NCBI GenBank assembly: GCA_014529385.2
Contig: CM043956.1
Coordinates: forward strand, 62,338,620-62,402,619
Length of the DNA stretch: 64,000 bases
Source: Adiantum capillus-veneris
Taxonomy: Eukaryota; Streptophyta; Polypodiopsida; Polypodiales; Pteridaceae
Direction of reading: 5' to 3'
This document shows, piece after piece, positions 12,040 to 23,324 of the stretch (the first letter of the stretch is position 1; every line of letters begins with the position of its first letter). The notes under the pieces were generated by a model. The model ran no database searches. It was not told where the DNA came from and was given only the letters and a program-made list of their open reading frames with translations. The translations under genes were made by a program, and so were the position numbers.

Positions 12040-13849
12040 ATTGTAAGCATTGACAAGGTTTAGGTTATCCTTTAATTGTATGCCTTGCATCCATCTAGAA
12101 TCTTCAAAAGGATAATTCTTAAACTTAATAAGATATTGTCAGATAGTCTTACCGCCTCTTAATACCTTGTCTTCATGTTGGAGAATGGACTCGGACTGCA
12201 GCACCTCCTCTTGGTCTTCGATCTCCGGTGGGTCTTCAATAGTTGGTTCTTGAGGTGGCTCTCCTTTGTAAGGCTTTAATAGGCTCACATGGAAGCATTG
12301 TGTATGAGCCAATGATTGGGCAACTTGAGTTGATAGGACATCTCATTGATTGGCCTAAGAATATGGAAGGGACCATAGTACCTTTTGCTAGTTTAGCATA
12401 GTACTTTTGGTGGCCCGTAGGATTCTTGCCCGTCGTGTGCCTTAATCGAGCCTTTGGAAACTTTAATAAGATCCAATCATTTTCTTTAAATGCTTGGGCT
12501 CTTTTGTGCTTGTCAGCAGCAGCCTTCTACCTTTGCTGTGAGATAGAGATAGCATCCTTAATCTTTTGAAAAGATTCTTGTAGGTCTCGGTTATACTCAT
12601 CTGCAGCGAAGATCTTCCCATGTACCTTAAGTAGCAAGGGACTTTTTTATCTTCCCTCAATTACCTCGAAAGGTGCTTTTCCCATGGAAGTATGTACAGT
12701 GTTATTGTAAGCATACTCCACTAAGGGTAAGTACTTCTCCCATTGGGATCTTTGATCTACTTCCGTTACATAGGCTTTTAGTAGATCCAGAATTGTTAGG
12801 TTAGCTATTTCACTTTGGCCATCCGTTTGTGGATGATAGGCTAAAGAGAAGTTTAGCCTTGTCCCTAAATTCTCAAAGAGACCCTTCCAGAAATTATTGG
12901 TCATTCTAGGATCTCTATCCGACACTATGGACATTGGCAAGCCATGGTACTTGAAAATTTGTGAAATGAAGAGGGTTGCCATTTGATGGGCTTTGGTAGC
13001 CTTTTTGATAGGTATAAAATGAGCTTGTTTACTGAACCTGTCTACTATCGTCCATATTCCCGTATTCCCATGTATAGACTTAGGCAATCGAAAGATAAAA
13101 TCCATGGATATGCTCTCCCATGGTGAATTAGGGATTGGCAGGGGTTGAAGCAATCCAAGTTGCTTCCCTCTATCAAATTTTGTCTTTTGGCGTACCACAC
13201 ATTTAGAAACATACTCTTGTATGTTCACTTTCATGGTAGGCCAATAGAAATATGTTTCAATTCCCTTTAAGGTAGACTGAATCCCTCTATGCCCCGCATA
13301 AGGTGGAGCATGAGATTCATACATTACTTTCTCACGTAGTGAGTTAGTAACGCATAGTCTATTGCCATAGAGAAGATAACCATCTTGTAAAGTAAATGGT
13401 TCTTCTTTCTTCCCTAATGCAAGGGCTGAAATCACATCTCTAAAATCTGGATCAATAGCATACTCATCTATCATTGAAGATAGATCATTATGAGTTGCTA
13501 TGGAAACCGCATTCACTCTCGGCCGTCTTGAGAGTGCACCAGCTACTTGATTATGCTTGCCAGCAATGTGAGCAATATGAAAATGAAATTGCGAAAGGAA
13601 ATTCTCCCACCTCATTTGTTTGTCGGAGACCTTGGTCTGCGTCATGAAGTACTTAAGACTTTGGTGATCCGTTCGCAGAATGAAAGGAGTCCCCAATAAA
13701 TAGTGCTTCCATGAGTCTAAGGCATGTAGAACTGCAAGGAGTTCCTTTTCATATATGCCTAGAGCTTGCTCAACAAGGTCGAGCCTTCGACTCTCATAGC
13801 CTATGGCGTGCCCTTCTTGGAGCAAAACAGCTCCAAGGCAATACCACAA
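12040..13849 (-). pseudogene. Gy-B pol: RNase H, integrase and chromodomain remnant
   Basis: The main open stretch, 12647-13849, holds the RNase H end (IYEKELLAVLHALDSWKHY, RTDHQSLKYFM), the integrase HHCC finger (HAPPYAGHRG to CVVRQKTK, where the last Cys of the finger reads Arg) and the integrase core (SMDFIFRLP, IVSDRDPRM, YHPQTDGQSE). Beyond 12650 the frame is broken, but the DNA still aligns with the GPY and chromodomain part of E down to about 12040. An internal stop and frameshifts separate it from the RT part at 13801-14376. Closest relative in the window: 47068-49350. Confidence 0.85.
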
Positions 13850-14540
13850 GCATCACATTGGACCTCAAATGGTTTTGAGAGATCCGGTAGTGTAAGCACA
13901 GGTTGAGAGATAAGCTTTTCGAAAGCATTGTTCTCCTTAGCAGTCCATGTATACCTAACGCTTTTCTTTGTTAGGTCATGTAATGGTCCCGCAATTTGTG
14001 AGAACTTTTCTATGAAGCGTCTATAGTATGCACACATACCTATAAAGCTTCTTAGTTCATGAAGATTCCTTGGTTTAGGCCATCCTTTTATTACCTCTAA
14101 CTTTGATGGATCCATTTGGATGCCATATTAAGAGATAATGTGACCTAAATACTGAATCTCTTGCAAGAAAAAATCACTCTTCTTTTGATTAACATAAAGT
14201 TTATTCTCTCTTAAAACTTGAAATATTACCTGGAGGTGTTGCTTGTGTTCGTCTAATGACTTAGAGTAGATGATAATATCATCAAAGAACACTCCAGTGA
14301 AGGTTCGATGAGGCCTGAATAGTTTCTCCATCAAGCGGTTGAATGTGGCTGGTGCATTGGTCAAGCCAAAAGGCATGACAATGTATTCGTAAAGACCAAA
14401 TGTGGTGTGAAATGCGGTCTTTACAATGTCTTGATCAACTATCCTTATTTGATGATAGCCACTTTTTAGGTCAATCCTACTGAAGTAGGTCGATCCTTAT
14501 AGTTTATCAAATAGGTCTTCTACCCGTGGAACGGGAAATG
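13801..14540 (-). pseudogene. Gy-B pol: reverse transcriptase remnant with internal deletion
   Basis: Two frames (14128-14376 and 13801-14115) carry [31 protein letters not shown] (the RT catalytic motif) and LRSFIGMCAYYRRFI. At the codon where E has TGA this copy has CGA (Arg). Compared with E, about 300 bp are missing at 14540, between GAACGGGAAA and TGAAACCCC. This removes the RT fingers, including the first catalytic Asp region. Confidence 0.85.
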
Positions 14541-15990
14541 AAACCCCTTGAGAAAATTGGATAACTCTAATTCCTTTTGGTTACTTTTATTTTCTTTTGC
14601 TAGAGCATTAGGTTCATTTTGAGAATCTTTAACAAAAATCATGTACAGGTAAATAGAGCTCTTTATTGACTTGTTGAAAGCTGGTGTATGTACAATGGGG
14701 ATAGTGTTACCCATTTCCTTAGCATCTATATACATGTCTTTTTCCCTGAACTTAAAGGAGATTGTCCTTTCAGGAAATTTAACATTGGCAGCCAGGCGGT
14801 CAAACCATGGTGCCCCTAGGATTACATCCTCATGCTTGAGAGGAGAGATAAAGAAGTCCTCTTTGTCCACATAGCTTTGAACATGAAGCCTCAATTTCCC
14901 GATTAAGGGAGTGACTGAAGCTTCTTGCTCCTTGAAAGCACTCTCTGCGGGTAGTACATCTCCCATCTCGTAGGCTTGTATGCCTAGCTTGGTGGCCAAC
15001 TCTATAGATATAAAATTGTGAGTAGAACCAGGGTCAAAGAGAATAAAAGCATCATGTTCTCTTACCTTTCCCCAAGCATGGCATAGAGGAGATCCTTTGT
15101 GGTGAGTTTTGTGAGTCTCCTCCTCTTGGATTTCAACCAAGGAAGCTCTAGGAGGATCTTGGCGGTTGTTCTTTTGGGGACAAGCGCGGTACGCATGCCT
15201 TGTTCGCCGCACTTGAAACTCCGGTTATCCTTGCGATAACGCTCAAGCTCTTCAGGAGAGAGTTTGTTCTTACCTTTGTAACCTCCCTTCTCTTTAGCTT
15301 TGTTGGAGTTGCCCTTAGGAGACTTTTGGACATTGTCCTTCCCCTTAGGCTCGTTGGAACCCTTGTTTTCCGTGGGCTTATTATTTCTTTTAGCCCCCGT
15401 TTGGAAATTGATTTGAGAGGCCACCATAGTATGGTGTATTACCGCCGATATGGTACGTGGACTTTGGGAGTTGACATACTCCGCCATTTCTTCGGTTAAG
15501 CCCGCACAAAATTGTTGCTTTTGCTCTCCAAAATCCAACTTTTTGAAGACAATGGCTTTGAGTTGTAGGTCCCAAAACTTGTCTACATATTTGTGGATGG
15601 ATTCATAGGGAGAGAGCTTTAAGCTTTTCCATTTGGTGAGTACTTTGTCTTTGGCATCGGTTGGCCAAAAACTGCTTCATAATGGAAGCTCTTAAAGCTT
15701 TCCATGTTCGTGGAGCTTCACCGTTGGCTCGTAGGCTAGACCACCATTGCCTGGCGGACTTTTGAAAGTGCATAGCTACATGGCGTAGCTTAGAGGACTC
15801 CGTGAAGCCCTCATCTCCAAACGCCGCATCAAATTGATGGATAAAGGCCAAGACTTTGTCCGTAGCACCAAAGTTGCCATCATAGGTAAGGAAAGAGATG
15901 CTCTTTCCTCCCTCTTTGAACTTCTTCAGCATGGATGACCTCTTCCATGTAGCATAGGATTTCCTATGGCCTCTTCTTTTTTATGGTTCG
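14541..15990 (-). pseudogene. Gy-B gag and protease remnant
   Basis: Frames at 15603-15932 (capsid-like, with a [10 protein letters not shown] motif), 15062-15538 and 14520-15212 carry a degraded copy of the Gag-protease part of E. The zinc-knuckle region reads FKCGEQG and then shifts frame. The protease site is [10 protein letters not shown], the same DPG variant as in E. The first roughly 200 Gag residues of E are deleted; the gag sequence breaks off near 16027 into LTR sequence. Confidence 0.82.
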
Positions 15991-16027
15991 AAGGTGAAGA
16001 ATTTGAAGAAGAGGGGGCGACCTCTTT

Positions 16028-16486
16028 ATCAGCACCCTCTCTCTCTTTGGCGAGCCCTCTTGCTATTTGCTCTTGCTATCTCCCCATTGGACCTCCCCAG
16101 GGTTAGCCAATGACTATTAAGCAGCATAAGTGATAGCCTTCTGACTTGTGTCCCCCTTTCCCCTTTTGTGAGAGCTTTAGGTAATTTAATAATTCAACTA
16201 AACTCTCATTGGACCCCTTTGCCTCCTAGCCAATAGGAATCAGGCAAGCCATTGAGCTGCTGAATGCTCATTGGACCATTTGGGAGACTATCCAATAGTC
16301 TTCTAGAGGACTTAATTCTCATTGGTTCTTTTATTAAGTGTTTTTAAATTAACTAAACTAGATTTACTCTAGCCTAATTCTCATTGGTCCACCTCCAAGG
16401 CCATCCAATAGGAATTGGGTACACCTTGTGGGCATCTGGCCTAGGGAGCTGACATGTGTCCCTCATTCCCTTTGTGTAAAGGGAGC

Positions 16487-16530
<44 letters not shown>

Positions 16531-16907
16531 CTTTCTCTCACATCCCCTACAAGAAAGGCTCACCCCCTCCCAAATAGGGATTGCAAAGACTTTTTTGTAC
16601 ACACACCAAGCATCCAATTCCCTTAAGGTTGACCTTTGGACACAACCTTTGATTTTTGGAACCTTAGCATTTTGGAATTCTTAATGGGCTGAACCTTACG
16701 GTCTTTTTAGTCCATTGTTGCACATGGCTCTTTTGCACATGGCCCCCCTTTTGGATCCCTATTTTCCCTCCTTTGGATCCCTACAGTGGCCGGTCTGCTA
16801 GCTTAACCAATATTCTAGCTTTTTCTCCCCTAGCACTTCCCCACATTAAATGATCAGTTTGATATGAGAAAATCATTTAGGAGAATTAGATATTGATTAT
16901 TATGACA
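16028..16907 (-). repeat. Gy-B right (5') LTR, truncated
   Basis: It starts mid-LTR (ATCAGCACCCTC, matching 5242 onward) and runs to the terminal ATGACA. It shares with the left LTR, but not with E, the block CTTGCTATTTGCTCTTGC, which marks a different subfamily from E. It includes a (GT)n tract at 16489-16529. The left end is a deletion junction with gag. Confidence 0.85.
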
Positions 16908-16912
16908 GCACC

Positions 16913-17990
16913 ACTGTAAAAATACCACACATGTGAATCTACAGCAAAATTGACATGCATGCATCATGGACAACAAGATTGTAAATGAACTCTACAGTAG
17001 AATCCCATTCTGCATCAACATCAGTATCACAGTCTCCTTTCACAGAAGACTCAACAATGGCTGCATTTGTAGTGGAACCACCCTCTTTCTTCTTAGCCTC
17101 TTTGGCCTTCAACTTAGGACACTGCTTGATCAAGTGATAATTAGCTTTCCAATAATGGCAACGCATCTTCTTTTTGCCCTTATCACCAAAATTTTGAGAA
17201 GAACTTCTGTCAGCATAAGCATTAGGAACATGTGATTTTCCACTCGTAGCAGAACCATAAGAAGCGGCTGCATTGTTGTCACCACCCTTTTCTTTAAAAG
17301 CTTGTTCAATTGCACAATGTCTAGTCCTGTTTTTTTTGGAAAGTGACTCTTGCAACAACAATCTGCATAATGATCAAACTTGACAGCTTCAGGATTTACT
17401 TGGGTAATAAGTCTCCAAGTAATAGCAAAATTTTGATAAGAATCTCGTAAGGCATCAAGAACAATCTGCACAAGGGTGTTTTTTGAAATGACTTCACATG
17501 CAGAAGTAAGTTGCTCATTGATATCTTTGACACCAGTAAGGAAAGTTTCCATATCATCTTACACATGCATAATCTTCGACTCCAGCTCTTTACGCAACAA
17601 TGCAATTTTTGCCTCATTGCGGCTTGCATAAAGACCAGTCTGTTTTGCAGATTTTGCTGAACGAACGTGAGGAGTAATGGTGCGCTTCACAGACAATGAA
17701 ATTAATGCATGAGCCTATGCATCCTTTACATCCCAACAAGCTTGTTCTGTCATAGGCAAAACAACTCTAATAGCAGCAATCCTGGCAGCAAGATTTGGAG
17801 CATCCTCAACATCGCCTACATCCTCAGAACTAGGACATACATCAATGCACTGCACAATATTCCAGACACCCTTTGACACAAGAATATGTTGCATCATGTA
17901 AGCCCACATAGGGTAATTGTCCCCATGCAATCTATCCTCAACAAGAAACATCTTGAACATATGTATGTTGTTGTCGGCCATTGTGAATGC
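16913..17990 (-). pseudogene. Copia-C gag remnant
   Basis: Reading minus from 17981, the start is MADNNIHMFKMFLVEDRLHG with DNYPMWAYMMQ, the conserved opening of a copia Gag. After stops and frame changes, 17361-16939 gives a basic linker and a zinc-knuckle relic (CHYWKANYHLIKQCP) in which the second Cys is Trp. Gy-B interrupts the element just downstream; the pol part is at 3250-4454. Confidence 0.75.
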
Positions 17991-18330
17991 CTACGCCTAA
18001 TGTGAAAACCGCCCAAAAAGAGGAGAAACAAAGCGGGAACAACACGTGCTATATAGCACAAACTGTAGAAGACTGTAAGGGACCTGTTATGCAAAAAAGA
18101 GCACTGATAGAAATTTTACACAAATTGACGAAATAGCTTGTGCAACACTACCTATAGTGGAAACGTAGACTGAAATGAGCCCGAATCAGAAATTTGAGCA
18201 GACTAAACTCTACGAGCCCACCCAAAACTTTTGGCGACCTAGGAACACTCGCCAAAGCTCACTGAAATTGGAGAAAGTGAGTAGGGGTGCGCTGGAGTTG
18301 TTGGCGACTAAGTCCGGGAGGACGCGACCT

Positions 18331-18342
18331 GCTCTGATACCA
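18331..18342 (-). promoter_or_regulatory. Copia-C primer binding site (initiator-Met tRNA)
   Basis: On the minus strand this is a perfect TGGTATCAGAGC, two bases inside the adjoining LTR end (CTCCAACA at 18345). It lies about 350 bp upstream of the gag start at 17981, which fits a copia leader. Confidence 0.88.
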
Positions 18343-18344
18343 AT

Positions 18345-18543
18345 TGTTGGAGTTAGTGTTACAAGGAAACACATACACCTTGGAGAAGACGAAGGAAGCT
18401 CAAGGCACATAACAGAGAGTGTATAACTTAGTGTGCAATGGAAAGATAGTGCACGAGGGAAAAAAACCTCCTAGAGAGGGAAAAAATGCCCCAACGGTCC
18501 TAAGTGTGTTCACACACATCACGACCACATGTGTATGGTAACA
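18345..18543 (-). repeat. Copia-C 5' LTR (about 199 bp)
   Basis: On the minus strand it begins TGTTACCATACAC and ends AACTCCAACA, next to the primer site. The outer boundary is inferred from the TG..CA rule and from the sequence beyond it reading as another element's protein. No second LTR copy is in the window, because the distal end of Copia-C is lost near 3250. Confidence 0.6.
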
Positions 18544-18545
18544 CA

Positions 18546-18978
18546 TCTCTCCTTTCTCTTTGTCATTCTCATGCCATTGTTGTGGATGGGATGATTGAGG
18601 ATGAGAGGTAGTTTTGCCTTGACTGCAAGCGCTTGCTCCATTTTGGCTTTCAATGATGGAATCAATGTCAAAGAAAACATCCAACGTTATTTCCATCTCA
18701 ACTTCTTGAAATGTGACATTGAGTGTTGATGGGGTAGACTCCACCTGTGGTAGTTCATTTAATATTCGGCTCCTCTCTTGAGTCTATGATGAAATTGGAG
18801 CAATGTCTAAGAGTGGGGATTGACCTATTCTCTCTTGACCATGAGATTGATAACACAGATCGTGTAGTTGGTCTATGGGAAAATGACCTTTTTTGTATAT
18901 ATGTTGATTAAATATCTTTTGTTTTTGAAAGATTTGATGCTTACATAGCATACAAGGGTATGTTGTATTATCATCCAT
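18546..18978 (-). pseudogene. CACTA transposase N-terminal fragment (transposase-associated finger)
   Basis: The minus ORF at 18978 begins MDDNTTYPCMLCKHQ with a C-x2-C ... H-x5-H pattern (CMLC, then QHIYKKGHF). It resembles the small finger domain at the N-terminus of plant CACTA transposases (PCxxC ... HLxxxGF). A stop near 18786 breaks the frame; 18744 onward continues as an acidic, Ser/Gln-rich linker that runs into the Copia-C LTR. The downstream catalytic part is not in the window. Confidence 0.45.
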
Positions 18979-19237
18979 AATTAATTTAAAGATTGAAAAA
19001 CAAAATTAACAAATAATAGTGAGTGCACACAGCTAGACTGTTATTAGAGCATATAATAGTTAACACAAATTTGAGCAAACGGCTAGCTAGCCCTAAGCGG
19101 ACCACCGGCCAACCATAAACATCTTTATACGACCAACCCTAATCGGCCAAACCAAAAGCCGCTAGCCCTAATCTTCTAAACCATAAGATTCTTCCCATGG
19201 CCAATCCTATTCAGCCAAATCAAAAGCAAATAACAGT

Positions 19238-19369
19238 GTAAACTATCTCATATTCTCTAGCCATGCCGGATCCCTGCACACCTTGGTCTAGAGGTGCACG
19301 GAGGTCAAGACCACTAGGTTATACTTTCATCTTGAGTGGTCAATACCTATATTTGTGGGTGCAACATAA
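19238..19369. repeat. 132-bp direct repeat, copy 1 (copy 2 at 19510-19641)
   Basis: Both copies run from GTAAACTAYCTCA through TCTAGCCATGC and TCTAGAGGT to GGGTGCAACATAA, 272 bp apart, with moderate divergence. Confidence 0.8.
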
Positions 19370-19509
19370 AAGACATTTATAGTCTCTAAAAATCCGTTTG
19401 CCCTTTATAGTTTACCAAAAGCCGTTTTTCCTTTACAACTATATAACATGTTTGCCCTTTATAGTTTACTAAAATCCATTTGACCTTTACAGTTTCTACA
19501 TCGGCACAA

Positions 19510-19641
19510 TGTAAACTACCTCACATTCTCTAGCCATGCTTGATTCCCACAACCTCGATCTAGAGGTTCACGGACATCAGGACCATTGTGTTATGTTATC
19601 ATCTTTATTGGTGAATGCATATATTCCTGGGTGCAACATAA
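19510..19641. repeat. 132-bp direct repeat, copy 2
   Basis: Partner of 19238-19369; same orientation and same boundaries. Confidence 0.8.
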
Positions 19642-21090
19642 TTACATATCCATGGCTACATGACAATGCATGTAGACGACAAACCATAACTCTCTAACAC
19701 TCTACACGGTGAATCCTAAGTATCTTTACATGACTAGCTGGTTTAGAGTGTCCAAATCAAAAGGCGCTAGCCCTAAGCAGCTAGCCCTAAGCAACTAGTT
19801 CTAAGGGACTAAAGCAACTAGAGTGCAAAGAACTAAGATGTAAGCGACTAGCCCTATGTGACCAAACACGCCCAGTCGTAAGTGATTAAACAATGTATAT
19901 TGAGGTGGTCAAACTCAAGATTTCCTAAATTGGTTCAGAGAATCTTTATATGGCCATCCCTAAGCACCTTTACAAGGCCAAATCCCAACGGACAAAGCAA
20001 ATGTCACTAACCCTAAGCAACTAATCCTAACTGACTAGACTAAAATAGTGTAATCACTTACTCTAAGCGGCTAACCCTAATGGATTATTGAAATGGCTAA
20101 CTAATGCGACACTAAGACGATTTAGAGAAACCAAATTAAAATCCACTAGCCCTCAGCTGCCATAAGTGGCTAGCCCTAAAAGTGGACTGAAATAGCCAAA
20201 TCGTGAAGAACCAAAACCTAAGTGGCTAGCCCTAAGAGCCTTTACAAGGCCAACTCCCAGCAGACAAAGCAATTAACCCTAAGCAGCTAATTAAAGTGTG
20301 AAGAGATAAAATTTAAGAGGCTAGCCCTAAGCAACCAAAAACGATCAACCTTAAGCGGCCAAACACTAAATTCTGAAATGGCCAAACTAAAGATTTCCTA
20401 AATCGGTTTAGAGCGTCTTTATATGGCTAGCTCTAAGCGCCTTTACAAGGGCAACTTCGAGCGGGCAAAGCATTAAACACTGATTTACCATAAGCCATAT
20501 AATATGCATCGCCAACTACTAGCAACCAAACCAAAAGCCGCTTTACCCTAAGCGATCTAACACAGATCGCCAACTATTAGCTAGCGGCCAAACCAAAAGC
20601 CGGTAAATGTAATAATCTAATTTAAACATATTAAGACGACCAAACCTTAATAATCAAACTTAAACCTAACACTATAACATAAACCTAAACCTAAGCCGCT
20701 AACCCTAATAATCTAACCCAAATGTCTTAAGACGGCCAAACGTATTAAGATAGTCAAATTAAAGCCTAACACTAAAACCTAAAACTACATCGATCTTTAA
20801 CATATCGCATTCTAATACTTGTATTCACAACACCCAAGATAGGCCACAACTTAAACGTACAACATAAATTTAAAATAAAATTACATTAATTTTTTTATAA
20901 ATTAATCTGAACCAAAATTACTCAATATTTTTTATCACCAAATTTCAATATGTTTGTTTGTGAATGATAACATTTAGTCAAAATTTAAGATTAAGGATTT
21001 TTTTTTAAATTTTATTTGAAAATATGTGCGTGTGTATTGTATTTAATTATATGTAAATATATATGCATCTATGTTTATTTACGTGTTTAT

Positions 21091-21095
<5 letters not shown>

Positions 21096-21127
<32 letters not shown>

Positions 21128-21200
21128 AAGAAAAGAATAGGGCACTCACATGCGGCCTATCTGAGCAAATAGCAATTGAGAGAATGCCGCCAAACCTACA

Positions 21201-21262
<62 letters not shown>
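21096..21262. repeat. (GT)n and (CA)n microsatellites
   Basis: A (GT)n run at 21097-21121 and a (CA)n run at 21206-21262 are separated by about 85 bp of ordinary sequence. As single-stranded DNA or RNA they could pair with each other. Confidence 0.9.
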
Positions 21263-21264
<2 letters not shown>

Positions 21265-21476
21265 GTGTCATGCACACACACAAAAAAATGCAATAATCTA
21301 CCATAAATCTCAAAAAAAAAACCATCTTGTTGCAAGGGAGTGTGTGATTGCAAGGGAGTGTGTGAGTGGATATCTTAAGTTGGGTGAGCCCCACAGTGGT
21401 AGATCTGAGGAGAAGAGCAGCTATTAGCAACAAGGGAGCAAGAGGAGAAGAACCAAAAATGGGCAAAAATAAGGAA

Positions 21477-21569
21477 ATGAACCCGCGGGTTTTGTTTTGT
21501 AGATGGCATCGATATAAACGATGAACCCGCGGGTTTTGTTTTGTTTTGTAGATGGCATCGATATAAACG
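21477..21569. repeat. Tandem duplication with CCCGCGGG core
   Basis: Two adjacent copies (21477-21520 and 21521-21569) run ATGAACCCGCGGG to GGCATCGATATAAACG. The second has one extra TTTTG unit. Each holds the self-complementary CCCGCGGG and ATCGAT. It lies in the CACTA subterminal zone. Confidence 0.9.
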
Positions 21570-21721
21570 TTCGTATCAGCGTCGGTATTAGCATTGATAT
21601 GCACGTCAAAATAAGTGTCGGTATTCAAAATTTGATTTTTTTATAAAATGGATCTCCCTCAAGATTTAGCAATACATATATCAACGCCCGCCAATGATGT
21701 TGATAATTTGGTGTCAATAAT

Positions 21722-21740
21722 GAATTAATCTCTTGTAGTG
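21722..21740 (-). repeat. CACTA-type terminal sequence
   Basis: The minus-strand reading is CACTACAAGAGATTAATTC. The 3 bp outside are ATA (21741-21743), which would be the target duplication; the partner end was not found, so this is unconfirmed. Confidence 0.55.
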
Positions 21741-22808
21741 ATATCTCTTCATTCTATACAGGGACCAATTGACCATCCATATGATTCCACCAAGTGTAAA
21801 GAAATGACAAAATGGACTTTTGGGTGTGGATCATGTATTTACAATTGATGGAATGAGCATGCACTTTGAAAATGACTCCATTTACTGTTTCTCAAGTCCA
21901 AACATCACTCACAACTTCTAATACATATTTTGTGTTTAGAAACTTAATTGACATCATTGTTTCAGAAACTTCTACATCCACTTTGAAAGAAAAACACACA
22001 CAAATATAGTGATGGGCATAAAAAATGATACTCTGCTCTATTTGCTTGCAATGTTAACCTTTAGAAATTTTTGGGTTTCATAAAAGATTTTTCCACCTAT
22101 AGCTTGCGCTTGTTGTGAAGCTTGGTAGTGGCCACTCTTCACCCCTAAAATTAGGTAGTGTAAACTTGGAGATAGTACCTCAACCTTCATGGATCTTGGT
22201 GGAAAATAGAAATGATCATAAAAGAATACCGCCTTCTTTACAAAACACCCATGATTAGTTCTCTCCTTGTAAATCTCCTCCTTAATGGACCCATGCCAGA
22301 TATCCAAAATGACAATGACACACTCTATCGGCTTCCATTTGAGGGATACAATCAATAATCTAGTGTAAACATATGGATCACTTACAATTTTCTCCTTGTA
22401 GAGGAAGATTGACTATTGGGATGGATGTGAAGCTCCGTGTGCATATAAACATGCGGCACTAAAACTTTCTTTAGTGTCTTCTTAGCTCCACAAATCTTGA
22501 AATATTTTTCTCTTCCTAATTAGCATGACAAAAATTGATATTTTTGAGGAGGCTTTCCTATGATCTAGTGCATGATTATCTACTTGACCTTGGTTATGGA
22601 TATTGGGATCCACCAATTGTGTTCATCTAATGTGATATAAGTGGTGATGGTTTCAATGGATGTGCTAGGGTATTTTGATTGAGTGGACTCCATTGCTTGA
22701 AGAATATGACACAAAAAATGAAGTTACAAAGAGGAGGAAGAAGAAGGTTGTGGGACAAAGAGAGAGGTGGAAATATGAGGAAAAAGAAGGCCACGAGAAG
22801 ATTCTAGT

Positions 22809-23091
22809 TTGGGGGGGGGGGAGCGGGGGGAGGCTCACCCCCAAAAATGTAACTATATCATATGGTTTCAAAATAAGGGCTTTTCATGGGGAAAACCTTT
22901 AAAGATTAATAGAATTTACATTTACAAAAGGTGAAAAATCCCAAAGTTTCTTAAGAAAAATGGGTTGTTTTATTATTTCAAAGCATGTGAGTATAGAGTT
23001 TTCTTTTCAATACCCTTTGAATGCACTTTATATAGGTGAATTCCCCTATCCTTTGAATGCACGTTATATAGGCGAATTCCCCCCCACCCCC

Positions 23092-23124
<33 letters not shown>

Positions 23125-23142
23125 AACAAAAAAAAAAAAAAA
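22809..23142. repeat. Homopolymer tracts
   Basis: There is a G-rich run at 22811-22832 and a long C run followed by an A run at about 23093-23142. Before the C run, a short unit containing CCTTTGAATGCAC is repeated at 23011 and 23050. Confidence 0.85.
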
Positions 23143-23289
23143 CCCAAGAAGACTCAAGAACTCTTTGTCAGTGAAAGAGACCTTCTAAGATAAAATGATC
23201 ATGTAATGGAAAATTACCTCCAATTGTCTATCAAAGAGAATTCACTTCAAAAATTCAAAAGCATGGAATCCATTCCCCTATTGGCGTAG

Positions 23290-23290
<1 letters not shown>

Positions 23291-23322
<32 letters not shown>
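23291..23322. repeat. (CT)n microsatellite
   Basis: An uninterrupted CT run of about 32 bases. Confidence 0.9.

Positions 23323-23324
<2 letters not shown>

Larger units (their letters stand above)
4460..16907 (-). mobile_element. Gy-B: decayed Ty3/gypsy chromovirus, minus strand
   Basis: The element starts TGTTACATTT and ends ATTATTATGACA, flanked by the 5-bp duplication GCACC (4455-4459 and 16908-16912). It is an older relative of element E (45116-54027); the two align through LTRs and coding region. The coding strand is minus, so the left LTR is the 3' LTR. Damage: Copia-A is inserted in the left LTR, about 300 bp of RT are deleted near 14540, and a large deletion joins gag to the middle of the right LTR near 16027, removing the gag N-terminus, primer site and part of the LTR. 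There are several frameshifts. It could not move on its own. Confidence 0.9.
19080..20760. repeat. Degenerate CCTAAG-type subterminal repeat array
   Basis: Dozens of short copies of a GCTAGCCCTAAGCGGCCAA-like motif are spaced irregularly. A longer module (AGATTTCCTAAATYGGTT, then CTTTATATGG, then CCTTTACAAGG and CAAAGCA) recurs at about 19918 and 20388, with a partial copy near 20230. There are no usable open frames. It lies between the CACTA terminus and the transposase-like ORF. Confidence 0.8.
18546..21740 (-). mobile_element. CACTA-like DNA transposon, 5' portion (minus orientation)
   Basis: Read on the minus strand from 21740 the sequence starts CACTACAAGAGATTAATTC, a typical CACTA terminus. 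This is followed by GGCGGGCGTTGAT and two ACCGACRCT-type motifs (21575-21630), a duplicated GC-box block (21477-21569), a long array of short CCTAAG repeats, and then a zinc-finger transposase-like ORF at 18978. That order (terminus, subterminal repeats, transposase) fits CACTA elements. The other end was not found. Copia-C appears to have inserted into the transposase-coding part. The family call is inference from the ends and the finger. Confidence 0.55.

Noticed and set aside
19080-20760. Interstitial telomere array
   Set aside because: CCCTAA cores occur but are not tandem TTTAGGG units; irregular spacing and the CACTA context explain them better.
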